Shown here piece after piece: positions 32,753 to 43,850 of a stretch of 64,000 nt of DNA (its first letter is position 1; every line of letters starts with the position of its first letter). The notes beneath the pieces were generated by a model. That model was not told where the DNA came from. It saw only the letters and a list, made by a program, of their open reading frames with translations, and did not search any database. The position numbers and the translations under genes were made by a program. Origin of the DNA: Plotosus lineatus (Eukaryota; Chordata; Actinopteri; Siluriformes; Plotosidae); contig CM045729.1 of the NCBI GenBank assembly GCA_024760905.1, forward strand, positions 42,700,580 through 42,764,579, read 5' to 3'.

Positions 32753-33571
32753 TACCGTATTAGACGTAATAAGCGGCCTGATATAATAAGCCCCCCCAGA
32801 TCTTACGTCTAATAACCGCTCATGTGTACTGGGAGCAAAATCGTAGATCAAACTTACCAATTTTATTCGATCAGTCTCTGTAACAGTAAACTGAGGCATT
32901 CACTGCCTGCAAAAGTGAGTTTACATGGTATTTCAAGATAGCCTTCCACTGGGAATGTCTAGAATGTTCATCAGTAGCAACACATGTGATTGTTCCACCA
33001 TGCTTTAAAAAAATGAAAATATTTTGCTGTGTTCTCTTGGTAAATGTCCAACAACCGATGGACCATTAGAAACTGCTACAGCAAAACTATCAAATGCTCT
33101 GAATGAATGGAGCGATAAGCCAGATATGGACATGTCAGAAAAGGATGACAAATATTTTTCACCCAATTTTCCGGCTCATTAACTTCATAAAAGTTCCTGG
33201 CCATGTGCTTTTGTTTATGTTCGTGTTGATTTTTTCAACGTTCCATGTGCTGAAACTGACAGTGTTGATCCGAGAAAATGTTTAAAGGAAATACTTAAAG
33301 GGAGGGAAAAGTAAGGGGTTTTGTTTTAATTTAATTTATGCTGTTTTCTGTTTATTTTCAGATTTCATGTAAGTAGTTTGGTTGATACCACAAAATGAAT
33401 AACACAAATACCTTGAAAACTCTTTTATTGTTCTGTTATTATTCATGTTTTCCACCTTGATGGTAATAAGCACTTACCATTCTACTCCACTGGTAACATT
33501 TTAATAAGTGCCCGACCCCCACCCCCACCCCCCTCCAATTTTTTTGGGCGCTTATCACGTGGAATACGGTA
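32753..33571. mobile_element. Unclassified TA-flanked DNA transposon, 815 bp
   Basis: The left end ta|ccgtattagacgtaataagc and right end, in complement, ta|ccgtattccacgtgataagc form terminal inverted repeats (32755- and -33569) with TA duplicated at both ends. Inside, around 33040-33190, is a broken coding remnant (LETATAK-like, then KPDMDMSEKDD, KYFSPNFPAH) that is better preserved in the copy at 52515-53070. The remnant looks like the acidic C-terminus of a transposase whose catalytic part is gone. Confidence 0.75.
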
Positions 33572-34317
33572 TGTGAAAAACTAAGTATATCAAATGATTC
33601 ATTAGCTTTAGCAGCAACTTAAATTCATCATTTGCTGTATAATTTTATCAGTCTCTCACATAATTGTGGAGAAATTTGGGACTACTGTTCTTTTCAACAT
33701 TGCTTCACTTCTTTGATGTTGGAATGTGATAATCACACCTCCATCAGTGTGCTTAATGGCTTATATGAAGAGTATATGCTGATGTACTGTACATTAGATT
33801 TTAACCAATTGTGGGGCTGTGCATTATAGCCAAACATTTCCACTTCTCAGCTTGTATGTCCAAACAACATTGTTCTAGAAGACTTTTAGTGTGTTCAGAC
33901 ACAAAAATGAAAATTGAAGCTGCCATGTTCTTGTTACAGAGTTGGAGCTTTCTTCTGGCATATTTCTAACAACCCATACTTGTTTAGTCTTTTCTAATTG
34001 TATGGTCATGAACATTTATCATGGCTAATGAGGCGCTTAGAGTCCCAGATGTAGCTCTTCCTGCAATTTCTCTGAGCATTGCACAGTCTGGCTTTATTAT
34101 TTCCACCTGAATAATACTAACAGCAGGAAGATTGACTTTAAATTGTTTGTAAATAACCTTATGGGCCTTCCAGATTGATAGGCATAAACAAAAGCTTCTC
34201 TTAGATATGGGTGTTAAACTAATTTTCATTGAAGGCCACATTACGAAAATTAAAGGTGAATGAGGGCCGAATAATCACTGAACATCAATTTTAAAATGAC
34301 AACGATGAAATCTGCAT
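33572..34317. other. slc4a3 first intron, no element seen
   Basis: No exon or repeat recognised. Confidence 0.45.
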
Positions 34318-34553
34318 TGCTGAGGTTCTCTTTGGGAGTAACGAGGATGGATAGGATCAGGAATGATCAAATCAGAGGGACAGCACATGTAAGATGTTTT
34401 GCCGACAAAGTCAGAGAGGCTAGATTGAGATGGTTTGGACATGTACAGAGGAGGAATAGTGAATATATTGGTGGTAGGATGCTGAGGTTGGAACTTCCAG
34501 GCAGAAGGCCTAGAGGAAGACCAAAGAGAAGATTTATGGATGTGGTGAAGGAA
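34318..34553 (+). mobile_element. RTE LINE internal fragment without tail
   Basis: A 236-base piece of the RTE C-terminal domain (LRFSLGVTRMDRIRN..., RLRWFGHVQRRNSEYIGG, RRPRGRPKRRFMDVVKEA), open across its length. It lacks both the 3' UTR and the (AAG)n tail, so it is a broken copy rather than a 5'-truncated insertion. Confidence 0.85.
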
Positions 34554-34831
34554 GCCGACCAGTTGCACTGTACATTATTCCTGATGTCTCCCTGATAGCC
34601 ATGACATTCTTGCCAGTGTGTCGGTTATCCTTACCACTGTGCACCAAGAAACTCACCTAAGAGCTGCTATTTTAGACATGAATAGACCTAGTTGTTTATC
34701 CATGACACTGTGGCAATTGTCAAGCGTTCATAATGCTTTTATTGTGATGGCAGATTGGTGTATATTATGTTGTATATCTGTGATATCTACACAGCATATT
34801 TCCAGTTAATTTTTGTGCTTGATATATACAT

Positions 34832-35282
34832 TAGGACTGACAATTCAGTCATTCATTTTCTGACCCGCTTAATCCTAATTAGGGTCGCGGGGAGGCTGGC
34901 CATCTCGACCGACTCTGGGTGAGGGACGAGTACACCCTGGACAGCTCACCAGACCATTGCATGGCGGAAACACACTGACGGCTATGCAGCCTACTCTTCA
35001 CAAAAATCAGCAATGGTTCTTTTACACGCCTCTAACCATAGACAGTGAGCGACATGGCTAGCTTTTGATAACCCAGGTAGCTGCTAGGGGGGACAGCAGT
35101 GGCAACCCTTTAATTGTGGGGCTTGAAACTCTCAGGAATCAGTGATCCAGCACCTTACCACCAAGCCATATGCAGAAATACTAGGGGTGACAGGCTGTTG
35201 AGAGTGGAGCTTGAATCCCCAATGTTGGGATCAGTGATCCAGCACCTTACCACCAGGCCACCACTGTCCTAGGACTGACAAT
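34832..35282 (-). repeat. SINE-A copy, tail type 2, with a duplicated tRNA head
   Basis: Direct repeats taggactgacaat at 34832-34844 and 35270-35282 flank it. On the minus strand two head segments occur in tandem (35185-35269 and about 35110-35172), each with the ggatcactgatcc or equivalent block and a B-box-like stretch. They are followed by one body and the type 2 tail (ccctaattaggattaagcgg) with a gaatga remnant. Confidence 0.8.
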
Positions 35283-35379
35283 ATCAAGTGAAAATGTTAT
35301 AATCCTGTTTATTCATGAGACCCCATTCACATAACATTTTTAAACATATATTGTCAAAATTGTTTATCAATGTTTGTCA

Positions 35380-35662
35380 ACAGTAGCATGGAGATTCAGT
35401 AGTTAGCACTCTCACCAAACAGGAGAAAATTGCGGGTTTTGACCTTTGAGTTGAGTTTCATATTCTCCTCATAAACTAGTTATTCTAAATTGCACATAGG
35501 TGTGAAGATAAATGTTGCTTGGCCCTACCTCACTGTTGGTTTATCTCTATCAACCTGTTTAGAGTGTCTTCCCTCTCCATCCCAAACTCAGATGGGATTG
35601 GTTCCAGTTTCCCTCATGACTCTGTTGGATAACCGGTATGAATAATGTATGGATGGATGTTA
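35380..35662 (+). repeat. Decayed tRNA-SINE (common fish type)
   Basis: The head reads tagcatggagattcagtagttagcactctcacc. The body has ctcctcataaactag and attctaaattgcacataggtgtgaag, and the tail ends gataaccggtatgaataatg followed by atggatggatg. The order matches the widespread fish SINE whose 3' end resembles SINE-A tail type 2. Confidence 0.6.
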
Positions 35663-35819
35663 CCCTGAAAAGAGCCTTTATATGTACTATTATTATGCAT
35701 AAGAGTACTTGCCTAGTTGAAATAATTATTTTCAATTGATTTAAATTGATAATTAAGAGTGTTAGTTGATTTCAAGTTATTTTGTTGCTATCAGAAGAAT
35801 TAATCCTTCAGAGTGGCTT

Positions 35820-36170
35820 AATAATAACTATGTGTCACAACTTCTTTACAGTACACTCAGAACTTGCACTACACTTCCCAGCATTCACCTCACAGATCAC
35901 AGTCACCTAACTGCTGACACACCCACTCAGCCTGACACATGTTCCACACTCCTGACGCTCACCCCACTAATCACCTAAACTTATACAAGGCTGAGTGCAT
36001 GATCATTGCCAATGCAAACCAATTGCCTCTACTTATCTGTCTGCCTGATTGTTTGAACTCTGTTGGTGTTTGTCTATGATTTGGGATTGTATTTTTGGAC
36101 TGTCTGTTTCTATTTGATTAAAGACTCTTATTTTGCCTTATTCCTTCCTATAAAACACCATGACATTTAT
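35820..36170 (+). repeat. Possible solo terminal repeat of unknown family
   Basis: A C-rich stretch followed by 'gtttgaactctgttggtg' and 'tgattaaagactcttattttgcc' looks like the 3' part of a recurrent fish repeat with a poly-A-signal-like attaaa. No boundaries or duplications could be fixed. Confidence 0.25.
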
Positions 36171-37026
36171 TTTATTACAGATAAAGCACAATATTGTTCA
36201 TAACGGTAGCTGAGTTCTCACAAGAATTAGGGTTTTCTACCTCGATACCTGAATCAGATGTAGTTTTGGGACTCCTTAAGGTGTGAATCAGGGGTATATA
36301 GTGAAGGTATCCCCATAGCGGATAGGAATACAGACGATTTATTAAAACAAGTCCTGTGTAATTCGATAATCTTCTTGGCTTTGGTGAAGTAGAACTATCA
36401 AGCCCAAAGGGCAGTGGGCAGGTCTTTTGGGCGTGTAATGAGGTTCGGCGCCCCAACCGCCAGTCTGCACTGCCGTGTGTGCATGCCACAAAACAGTCGG
36501 TAACAGTAGGACCTGTCTTCCTACACATGCAAAGATTGGATCCGACTGATTGTGTGCAAGAAACTTCCAAATTAGACCAATGGACAAGAAAGTGGATCCA
36601 GCAAAACGCCGTAGCACGCGACCCGGGCACATCCACTGTTGGCCATCCACTGCACCCTGACCTATAGCCAGCCGTCTCGACTATGTCGTGCCACTGGACC
36701 CAGATAGAACGGGATGAGAGAGTGAGACTGATGATCTGCGCTACTCTCCCTCACTTAAATCCAAGTCAAGTGCAAGTCATGACTTCACCCATGCTCTACA
36801 ACCCCCAAGTCCTGTGGCGATGAGCGAGTGGTGAAGCAGCAGGTGTGGATTCACTGGAAGCTGTAGTAACGGACCTCCAGATAGGCGGCCCAGGCCATAA
36901 AGTCGTTCTCTACTGGACCGAAGCAGCAATAGAGTTCGGCAGCCCCCTGGGTGACTGAGCAGCCCTCTTTAGGATTCACTCTGCTCACCTCCATGGAGGA
37001 AGGGGCTAGAAAAGATGCCCTAAACA

Positions 37027-37340
37027 TACCAGTGGAGCCGGTGTGTAGTGGTTAGAGTTTTGGGCTCATGATCGGGAGGTTGTGAGTTCAAATCCCACTG
37101 AGACCCTCACTGTACTAAGACCCCTGGGCAAGGTCTCAACCACAAGTGTGCCTCTGTTCACCCAGCAGCATAAATGGGTAAAAATATACTGGGAAGGTAA
37201 CCTGCGTTGGACTAGCGTCCCATCCAGGAGGAGTTCAACTCCTGATTGCTTCACGCTACGGAAACCGGGGATAAGCAGTGGCCTAATGAGCCGCTAGGCT
37301 CGGGTGTAAAAACCCAAACAGTTAATCAATCAAAACATAG
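37027..37340 (+). repeat. SINE-B copy inside family C 5' UTR
   Basis: The tRNA-like head (tgtgtagtggttagagttttggg, B box gagttcaaatccc at 37084-37096), body and gccgctaggctcgggtg end match the copy at 18745-19051. Short direct repeats aaacat sit at both junctions (near 37021-37026 and 37341-37347). Confidence 0.85.
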
Positions 37341-37416
37341 CCTGCTTCACTTCACCCTGGCCAGCAAACCGTGACTGACGGGGATCCCTAAGAACGGTCA
37401 AACAATAAGAAAGACA

Positions 37417-40400
37417 AAACAAGTGAAAGTACTCAACCTTGGCACATGGAACGTGCAAACTCTGCTGGGTAATGCAAAGGCTGACAGACCAGAAAGGAGA
37501 ACTGTACTAGTCACCAAAAAACTAACTCGCAACAACGACATAGCAGCCCTCACCGAAACACACCTTGCAGACAAGGACCAGCTCACAGAGCATGGCGGCG
37601 GATATACCGTTTTCTATAGCGAATGCAGTAACACCAAACAGTGAGAGGCAGGTGTTGAATTCGCCATCAGATCCCACCTCGCCGGAAACTAATGAAACTC
37701 CCAGAGGGTATCAACGATCATCTGAAGTAACTTCAGCTCCCACATGAAAACAAGAAAAGTGTGATGCTGATCCGTGCATATGCTCCAACGATGACCAACT
37801 CAGAGGACATCAAGCACAAGTTCTATGAAGAACTAGACGCCCTCATTGCAGTAGTACCACAGTCTGAGAAGCTTTTTGTTCTGGGGACCTCAGCACTGGC
37901 AAGTGCAACAGTAACAGCCTCCTGTTCCTCAAGTTGTGTGCCACCCACGATCTTCTCCTCACCAACACACCATTCGGTCTCCCCACCCGTAACAAGACAT
38001 CTTGGATGCACCCACGCTCCATACATTGGCATCTAATTGACTATGTCATCACCAGGAAGAGGGGTGTACAGGATGTGAGAGTGACAAATGTGTGGTACCA
38101 ACTGCTGGACTGATCATTGACTCATACTGTCCAAGTGCAAACTTTGCATCCTGCCCATGAGAAGACCCCAAGCCAAGAAGACTGCAACGAGACGGAATGT
38201 CTCCAAGTTGAAGAACAGCAACATTGCACAAGAATTCACCAGGGACTTCAACAACAGGCTGCAAGAAACACCCCAGAATGATCCAGACAGCACAGAGAAA
38301 CTGTGAGCAGCATTCAGAGCCTTTCAACACCTCAGACAAGCAACTCGTAAACACCAGGATTGGTTTGATGATACCGATGAGGAGATACAGGCACGCCTGT
38401 CAAAGAAACAGCAGCTGTTCAGAGCACACCGGAATGACCCCTCATCATGAGCAAAGAATGAAACCTTCGCCAACACTAAAAGCAAGGTACAAAAAAAACT
38501 CTGTCATATGCAGAACTCGTGATACAGCAAGAAGGCCAAAGCAATACAGGGCTATGGGGACAGTCACAATGTCAAGCGTTTCTATGACGCCTTGAAGACT
38601 GTGCACAGACCTCAGTCCGCTGACCCCTCCCCCCCTCCTCACTGCAGACAAGAAGCAGCTGCTGACCGAGAAAAAGCCACAATTAACGACAAGACCATCA
38701 CCCATGGCAATCTCCACAGAAGAAGTCAGAAAGGCCGTCAAGCAACCTTCCTGTGGCAAAGGACCAGGATCAGATGCAATCACTGTGGAGGTATACAAAG
38801 CAGGAGCACCAGCCTTGATGCGGAAACTGACAGAGCTCTTCTAGTCCAGTCTTCCAGTGTGGAGTGAAGGGAAGGTCCCACAACAAGGTCCCACAACAAC
38901 TGAAAGATGCCACCATGGTCCACATCTACAAAAAGAAAGGTGACTGCCAGTCTTGCGAAAAATCATTTAGGGAGCTCTCTCCTGTCCATAGCTAAGAAGA
39001 TCCTGGCATGTGTCCTGCACAACCGTCTCCTCCAGCATCTCAAGCAGGGTCTCCTCCCAGAAAGTCGGTGTGGCTTTCGTGCCGAATGTGGAACAGTCGA
39101 CATTGATATTTACTGCAAACTAACTCCAGGAAAAAAAATGCCAAAAGCAGCACAGCGATCTCTGTGTGACCTTTGTCAATCTGACAAAGGCTTTAGACAC
39201 GGTCAGCAGGGATGGCTTATGGAAGATAATGAAGAAGTTTGGCTGCCCAATCAAGTTCATCACGATCATCAGGCAATTCCATGACAGCATGATGATGAAA
39301 GTATTGAATGATGGAGACGAGTCAGAGGCTTTCCCAGTGACAAACGACGTGAAACAAGGCTGTGTTCTTGCCCCGACGCTCTTCAGTATGGTCTTTTCTG
39401 CCATGCTGACAGATGCTTTCCATGATTGTCCGGATGGAAAAGTCAGATACAGGACTGACGATGGACTGTTCAATCTCAGATGCCTGTAGGCTGTTACCAA
39501 GGTGAAGGAGACAGTCATCAGAGCCTTCTTGTTCGCTGATGACTGTGCCCTCAATGCCGGCATAGCGCAGAAGATGCAGCACAAAACGGACTGCTTCTCA
39601 AGAGTCTGTGACCACTTTGGCCTCATCATATGCACCAAAAAGACTGAAGTAATGTACCAGGCTGTGGTAGGACAGCCTTACTAGGGGCCATACATCACAG
39701 TGAATGGACAGGAACTCCAGGCTGTAGACAGCTTTACCTATCTGGTCAGCACACTTTCAAGAGTCGATGCAGAAGTCAACAACAGGCTTGCCAAGGCCAG
39801 TTTTACCTTTGGAAGACTCCATGAGAATATAAGGGAGTGGAGAGAACTCAGCCTTACCACCAAGCTAAAGGTCTACAATGGAGTGGTACTCACCACCCTC
39901 CTCTACACCTGTGAGATCTGGACTGTCTACAGCAGACATGCCAAGCAGCTCAACCGCTTTCACTTGAGCTGCCTCCGCAGACTCCTCCGCATCAAAGGCC
40001 AGGACAAAATCCACATAGAAGTCCTGGAACAAGCCGACATTCCCAGCATCTACACCCTCCTTCAGAAAGCGCAGGTCAAATGGGCAGGCCATGTTGTCAG
40101 AATGACGGACAGTCGCCTGCCAAAACAGCTACTGTATGGACAGCTTTGTGAAGTTCAGTTGGGGGACAGAAGAAACGCTTCAAAGACGGCCTTAAAGCGT
40201 CCTTCAAGGACATAAACATCAACGTCAACACTTGGGAGCAGCTTGCTACCAACCGCTCAGCTTGACGAAGCAAAGCCTTCACAGGTGCCCATGCAGAAGA
40301 GAAACGATGAACTGCAGAGGTGTAGCAAAAACGCATGGCGCAAAGGTCCAGCTGTCTCCACTTCCATTGCAGCACTCACCCACACATATCCTGAGTGTGG

Positions 40401-40450
40401 GCGAGCATTTCGAGCTCGGATTGGCCTCATTAGCCATCTCCGGACCCACA
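37417..40450 (+). pseudogene. Family C endonuclease/reverse transcriptase, multiply frameshifted
   Basis: Pieces in order: LNLGTWNVQTLL and IAALTETHLAD (catalytic Glu) at 37430-37570; IRAYAPTMTNSEDIKHKFYE at 37764-37830; FVNLTKALDTVSRDGLWKI at 39169-39225; NDVKQGCVLAPTLFSM at 39343-39390. Then comes the catalytic FADD in AFLFADDCAL at 39523-39552, and a long open thumb/C-terminal piece at 39700-40215 (LYTCEIWTVYSRHAKQLNRF, KWAGHVVRMTDSRLPKQLLY). At the end, TYPECGRAFRARIGLISHLRTH-type sequence (40383-40448) is a C2H2 finger whose first Cys is replaced by Tyr. Many frame changes make it inactive. Confidence 0.85.
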
Positions 40451-40643
40451 GCCAAGGATCACAGATCTGATATGAAGTCATGGTCATCTTCGAACTCGAA
40501 TGAAGTTAATGAAGTTAAATAAATGCAGCCATGAGGTGGGGGGGCACTAACCAGTGTCTCTCCCCCTCATGCCGGTCCCAAGCCCGGAGAAATGCAGAGG
40601 GTTGTGTCAGGAAGAGCATCCGACGTAAAACCAATGCCAATTA

Positions 40644-42044
40644 TTGATGATGCAAATCAAAAGTATTACCTCCATACCGGATCGGTCGAGGCCCGGGTTA
40701 ACAACGACCGACATCAGTGCTGTCAATCAACAGGGTGCTGATGGAAATTGGACTACTGTTGGTCGAAGACGTCGAAGAAGGAGAGGTGGGAGGCGTGTCC
40801 GTAGGCAGAGAGAGAAGAGGAAAGGCATGAGTCTAGGACTGAGAGTGGGGACTTTGAATGTTGGAACTATGCACAGAAAAGGTAGAGAGCTGGTTGACAT
40901 GATGCAGAGGAGGAAGGTGGACATACTGTGTGTTCAGGAGACCAGGTGGAAAGGTAGCAAAGCTAAAAGCTTAGGAGCAGGGTTTAAGCTATTTTATCAC
41001 GGTGTGGATGGGAAGAGAAATGGAGTCGGAGTCATCTTGAAGGAGGGGTTTGTCAGGAATGTTCTAAAAGTGAAAAGAGTGTCAGACAGAGTGATGAATC
41101 TCAAGTTAGAAATTGAAGGTGTAATGCTCAATGTTGTTAGTGCTTATGCCCCACAGGCAGGATGTGAGCTAGAAGAGAAGGAGAGATTCTGGAGTGACTT
41201 AGATGAAGTGATGCAGAGTACCCCCAGAGGTGAAAGAGTGGTCATAGGTGCAGACTTCAATGGACATGTTGGGGCAGGCAACAGAGGGGACGAGGAAGTG
41301 ATGGGCAGGTTTGGTATCCAGGACAGGAACGCAGAAGGACAGATGTTGATAGATTTTGCAAAAAGGATGGAAATGGCTGTGGTGAATACTTTCTTTGAGA
41401 AGAAACAGGAGCATAGGGTGACTGCTGAAAGCGGAGGTAGGCGCACACAGGTAGACGACATCTTGTGTAGGCGATGTAATTTGAAGGAAGTCAGTGACTG
41501 CAAAGTCATCGTGGGTGAGAGTGTTGCCAAACAGCATAGGATGGTGGTGTGCAGGATGACTCTGATGGTGAGAAAGGTGAAAAAGGCAAAGGCAGAGCAG
41601 AAGACAAAGTGGTGGAAGCTGAAAAAGGAAGAGTGTCGTGTTGTCTTCAAGGAGGAGTTGAAACAGGCTTTGGGTGGCCAGGAAGTGCTTCCAAATGACT
41701 GGACAACCACAGCAAATGTGATCAGGGACACAGGTAGGAGAGTACTTGGTGTGTCCTCTGGAAGGAAAGTAGATAAGGAGACTTGGTGGTGGAATGAGGA
41801 AGTGCAGGAGTGTGTACAAAGGAAAAGGTTAGCCAAGAAGAAGTGGGACATTGAGAGGACCGAAGAGAGTAAACAGGAGTACAGGGAGACACAGCGTAAG
41901 GCGAAAGTAGCAGTGGCTAAGGCCAAACAGAGGGTGTATGATGACTTGTATGATAGGTTGGATAGTAAAGAGGAGAAAATGATCTATACAGGTTGGCACA
42001 GCAGAGAAATAGAGATGGAAAGGACGTGCAGCAAGTTAGATTGA
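40644..42044 (+). pseudogene. RTE endonuclease domain and linker, 466 codons open
   Basis: The open frame has a basic start (GRRRRRRRGGRRVRRQREKR), then the AP-endonuclease: LRVGTLNVGTMHRKGREL, catalytic Glu in DILCVQETRWKG, NVVSAYAPQAGCELEEKERF, VIGADFNGHVGAGN with the catalytic Asp/Asn, QVDDILCRR and AKQHRMVV with the final His. A Trp-rich linker follows (DKETWWWNEEVQECVQ). The frame ends after KMIYTGWHS, where a one-base loss near 41975 (compare gagggggaagatgatt in the copy at 52040) shifts it away from the next block. Confidence 0.92.
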
Positions 42045-42901
42045 TAAAGGACAGAGAGGGAACTGTATTGACTAATGACAGAAGTGTGCTGGGAAGATGG
42101 AAAGAGTACTTTGAAGAGCTGATGAATGAGGAAAATGAGAGAGAAAAAAGAGTAGAAGAGGTAACCATTGAGGAGCAGGATGTAGCAAAGATCAGTAAGG
42201 GTGAAGTGAGAAGGGCATTGAAGAGGATGAAGAATGGAAAGGCAGTTGGTCCTGATGATATACCTGTGGAGGTATGGAAGTGTCTAGGAGAGGTAGCAGT
42301 AGATTTTCTGACAAGAACATTCAACAAGGTACTAGAGAGTGAGCAGATGCCGGAGGAGTGGAGGAGAAGTGTGCTGGTGCCCATTTTTAAGAACAAGGGA
42401 GACGTGCAGAGTTGCAGCAACTACAGAGGGATAAAGTTGATGAGCCATACGATGAAGTTATGGGAAAGAATAGTGGAAGCTAGACTAAGGGCAGAGGTCA
42501 GCATTTGTGAACAACAGTTTGGTTTCATGCCAAGAAAGAGCACCACAGATGCAATGTTTGCCTTGAGGATGTTAATAGAGAAGTACAGAGAAGGTCAGAG
42601 GGAGCTACATTGTGCCTTTGTGGATCTGGAAAAAGCATATGACAGGGTGCCAAGAGAAGAACTGTGGTATTGCATGAGGAAGTCTGGAGTGGCAGAGAAG
42701 TATGTTAGAGTGGTGCCGGACATGTATGAGAGATGTAAGACAGTGGTGAGGTGTGCTGTCGGTGTGACCGACAGAATTCAAGGTGGAGGTGGGACTGCAT
42801 CAAGGGTCAGCTCTGAGCCCCTTCTTGTTTGCTATGGTGATGGACAGGCTGACAGACGAGGTGAGACAAGAATCTCCATGGACTATGATGTTTGCAGATG
42901 A
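41993..42901 (+). pseudogene. RTE linker and first half of reverse transcriptase
   Basis: This frame picks up as [20 protein letters not shown] and continues through [23 protein letters not shown] and [23 protein letters not shown]. It then reads [14 protein letters not shown] and [18 protein letters not shown], where the first catalytic Asp lies. An extra base near 42772 (gtgaccgacagaattc versus gtgaccgacgaattc in the copy at 11431) throws the rest out of frame. Confidence 0.92.
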
Positions 42902-43646
42902 CATTGTGATCTGTAGTGAGAGCAGAGAACAAGTGCAGGAAAATCTAGAGAGGTGGAGGTATGCCCTGGAAAGGAGAGGAATGAAGGTTAGCCTCAGAAA
43001 ATCAGAATACATGTGTGTGAATGAGAAGGACCCAGGAGGAACGGTGATGTTACAGGGAGCAGAGATAACGAAGGTGGAGGATTTTAAGTACTTAGGCTCA
43101 ACAATCCAGAGCAATGGAGAGTGTGGAAAAGAGGTGAAGAAGCGTGTGCAGGCAGGCTGGAATGGTTGGAGAAAAGTATCCGGTGTGATGTGCGATAGGA
43201 GAGTGTCAGCAAGAATGAAGGGAAAAGTGTACAAGATGGTGGTGAGGCCAGCGATGTTGTATGGCTTAGAAACAGTGGCGCTGAGGAAAAGGCAGGAGGC
43301 AGAGCTGGAGGTAGCGGAGATGAAAATGTTGAGGTTCTCCCTGGGAGTAACGAGGATGGATAGGATCAGAAATGAGTATATCAGAGGGACAGCCCACGTA
43401 AGATGTTTTGGAGACAAAGTCAGAGAGGCTAGATTGAGATGGTTTGGACATGTACAGAGGAGGGATAGTGAGTATATTGGCAGTAGGATGCTGAGGTTGG
43501 AACTACCAGGCAGAAGGCCTCGAGGAAGACCGAAGAAGAGATTTATGGATGTGGTGAAGGAAGACATGAAGGTCGTTGGAGTCAGAAAAGAAGATGCGGA
43601 GGACAGGGTGAGGTGGAGGCGGATGATTTGCTGTGGCGACCCCTGA
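42783..43646 (+). pseudogene. RTE second half of reverse transcriptase and C-terminus
   Basis: From [20 protein letters not shown] through the catalytic FADD in [16 protein letters not shown], the thumb (FKYLGSTIQSNGECGKEVKK) and the C-terminal domain (RLRWFGHVQRRDSEYIGSR) to the conserved end MICCGDP, directly before the 3' UTR. No internal stop occurs here, so apart from two single-base frameshifts this copy is close to intact and therefore relatively young. Confidence 0.92.
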
Positions 43647-43764
43647 AGGGAGCAGCCGAAAGTAAAAGAAGAAGAAGAAGAAGAAGAAGAAGGTCATCTT
43701 CGAACTCGAAGGACGAACAACAGTAAGTCAGAGTCATTTATATTTCATTGCATAGAAATGTAGT

Positions 43765-43850
43765 GAAGCACTGGCGTAGTGGTTATCATGTCTGCTTCAT
43801 AGCAAGAAGGCCCTGGGCTCTTTATGTAAAAAGAATAATAAAGATATAGA
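43765..43850 (+). repeat. tRNA-like SINE head fragment
   Basis: The segment agcactggcgtagtggttatcatgtctgcttcatagcaagaaggccctgggc (43764-43818) has the A-box-like ggcgtagtggttatc and the 'agcaagaaggtcctgggttc' signature of a widespread fish tRNA-SINE. The rest is lost. Confidence 0.5.

Larger units (their letters stand above)
40482..43710 (+). mobile_element. Nearly full-length RTE-clade LINE with 19-bp target-site duplication
   Basis: The body is 40501-43691. Flanking direct repeats ggtcatcttcgaactcgaa at 40482-40500 and 43692-43710 are identical. It has a 5' UTR of about 140 bp (cggtcccaagcccgg, then gggttgtgtcaggaag and gcatccgacgtaaaacc), an endonuclease-RT coding region in three frames, a short 3' UTR (gctgtggcgacccctgaagg) and an (AAG)n tail. 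RTE clade is inferred from the compact layout and the BovB/RTE-like endonuclease. It is the reference copy for the five RTE pieces in the window and is inserted in the 3' UTR of family C. Confidence 0.95.
36480..43735 (+). mobile_element. Family C LINE (non-LTR, zinc-finger-tailed) carrying two nested insertions
   Basis: The 5' UTR is about 36480-37416 (start uncertain). It is split by a SINE-B at 37027-37340 and resumes with agcctgcttcacttcac. Endonuclease starts at 37417 (KVLNLGTWNVQTLLGN), RT is at 39160-39560, and a C-terminal zinc-finger-like tail lies at 40380-40450. At 40500 the 3' UTR is split by a full RTE element and resumes at 43711 with ggacgaacaacagtaag. The insertion order is thus family C first. 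I know this family from many fish and invertebrate genomes but cannot name the clade with certainty. Confidence 0.8.

Noticed and set aside
35766..35978. Plus-strand 70-codon frame rich in Thr/Pro/Leu
   Set aside because: No splice context or domain. It probably lies in a repeat-derived C-rich stretch.
36175..36650. Minus-strand frames of 153 and 102 codons
   Set aside because: They overlap the probable 5' leader of the family C LINE on the opposite strand and show no recognisable protein.
41144..41926. Long minus-strand frames (up to 260 codons) opposite the RTE endonuclease
   Set aside because: Antisense shadows of the purine-rich coding strand. The same is true for 42800-43567 and 11751-12406.
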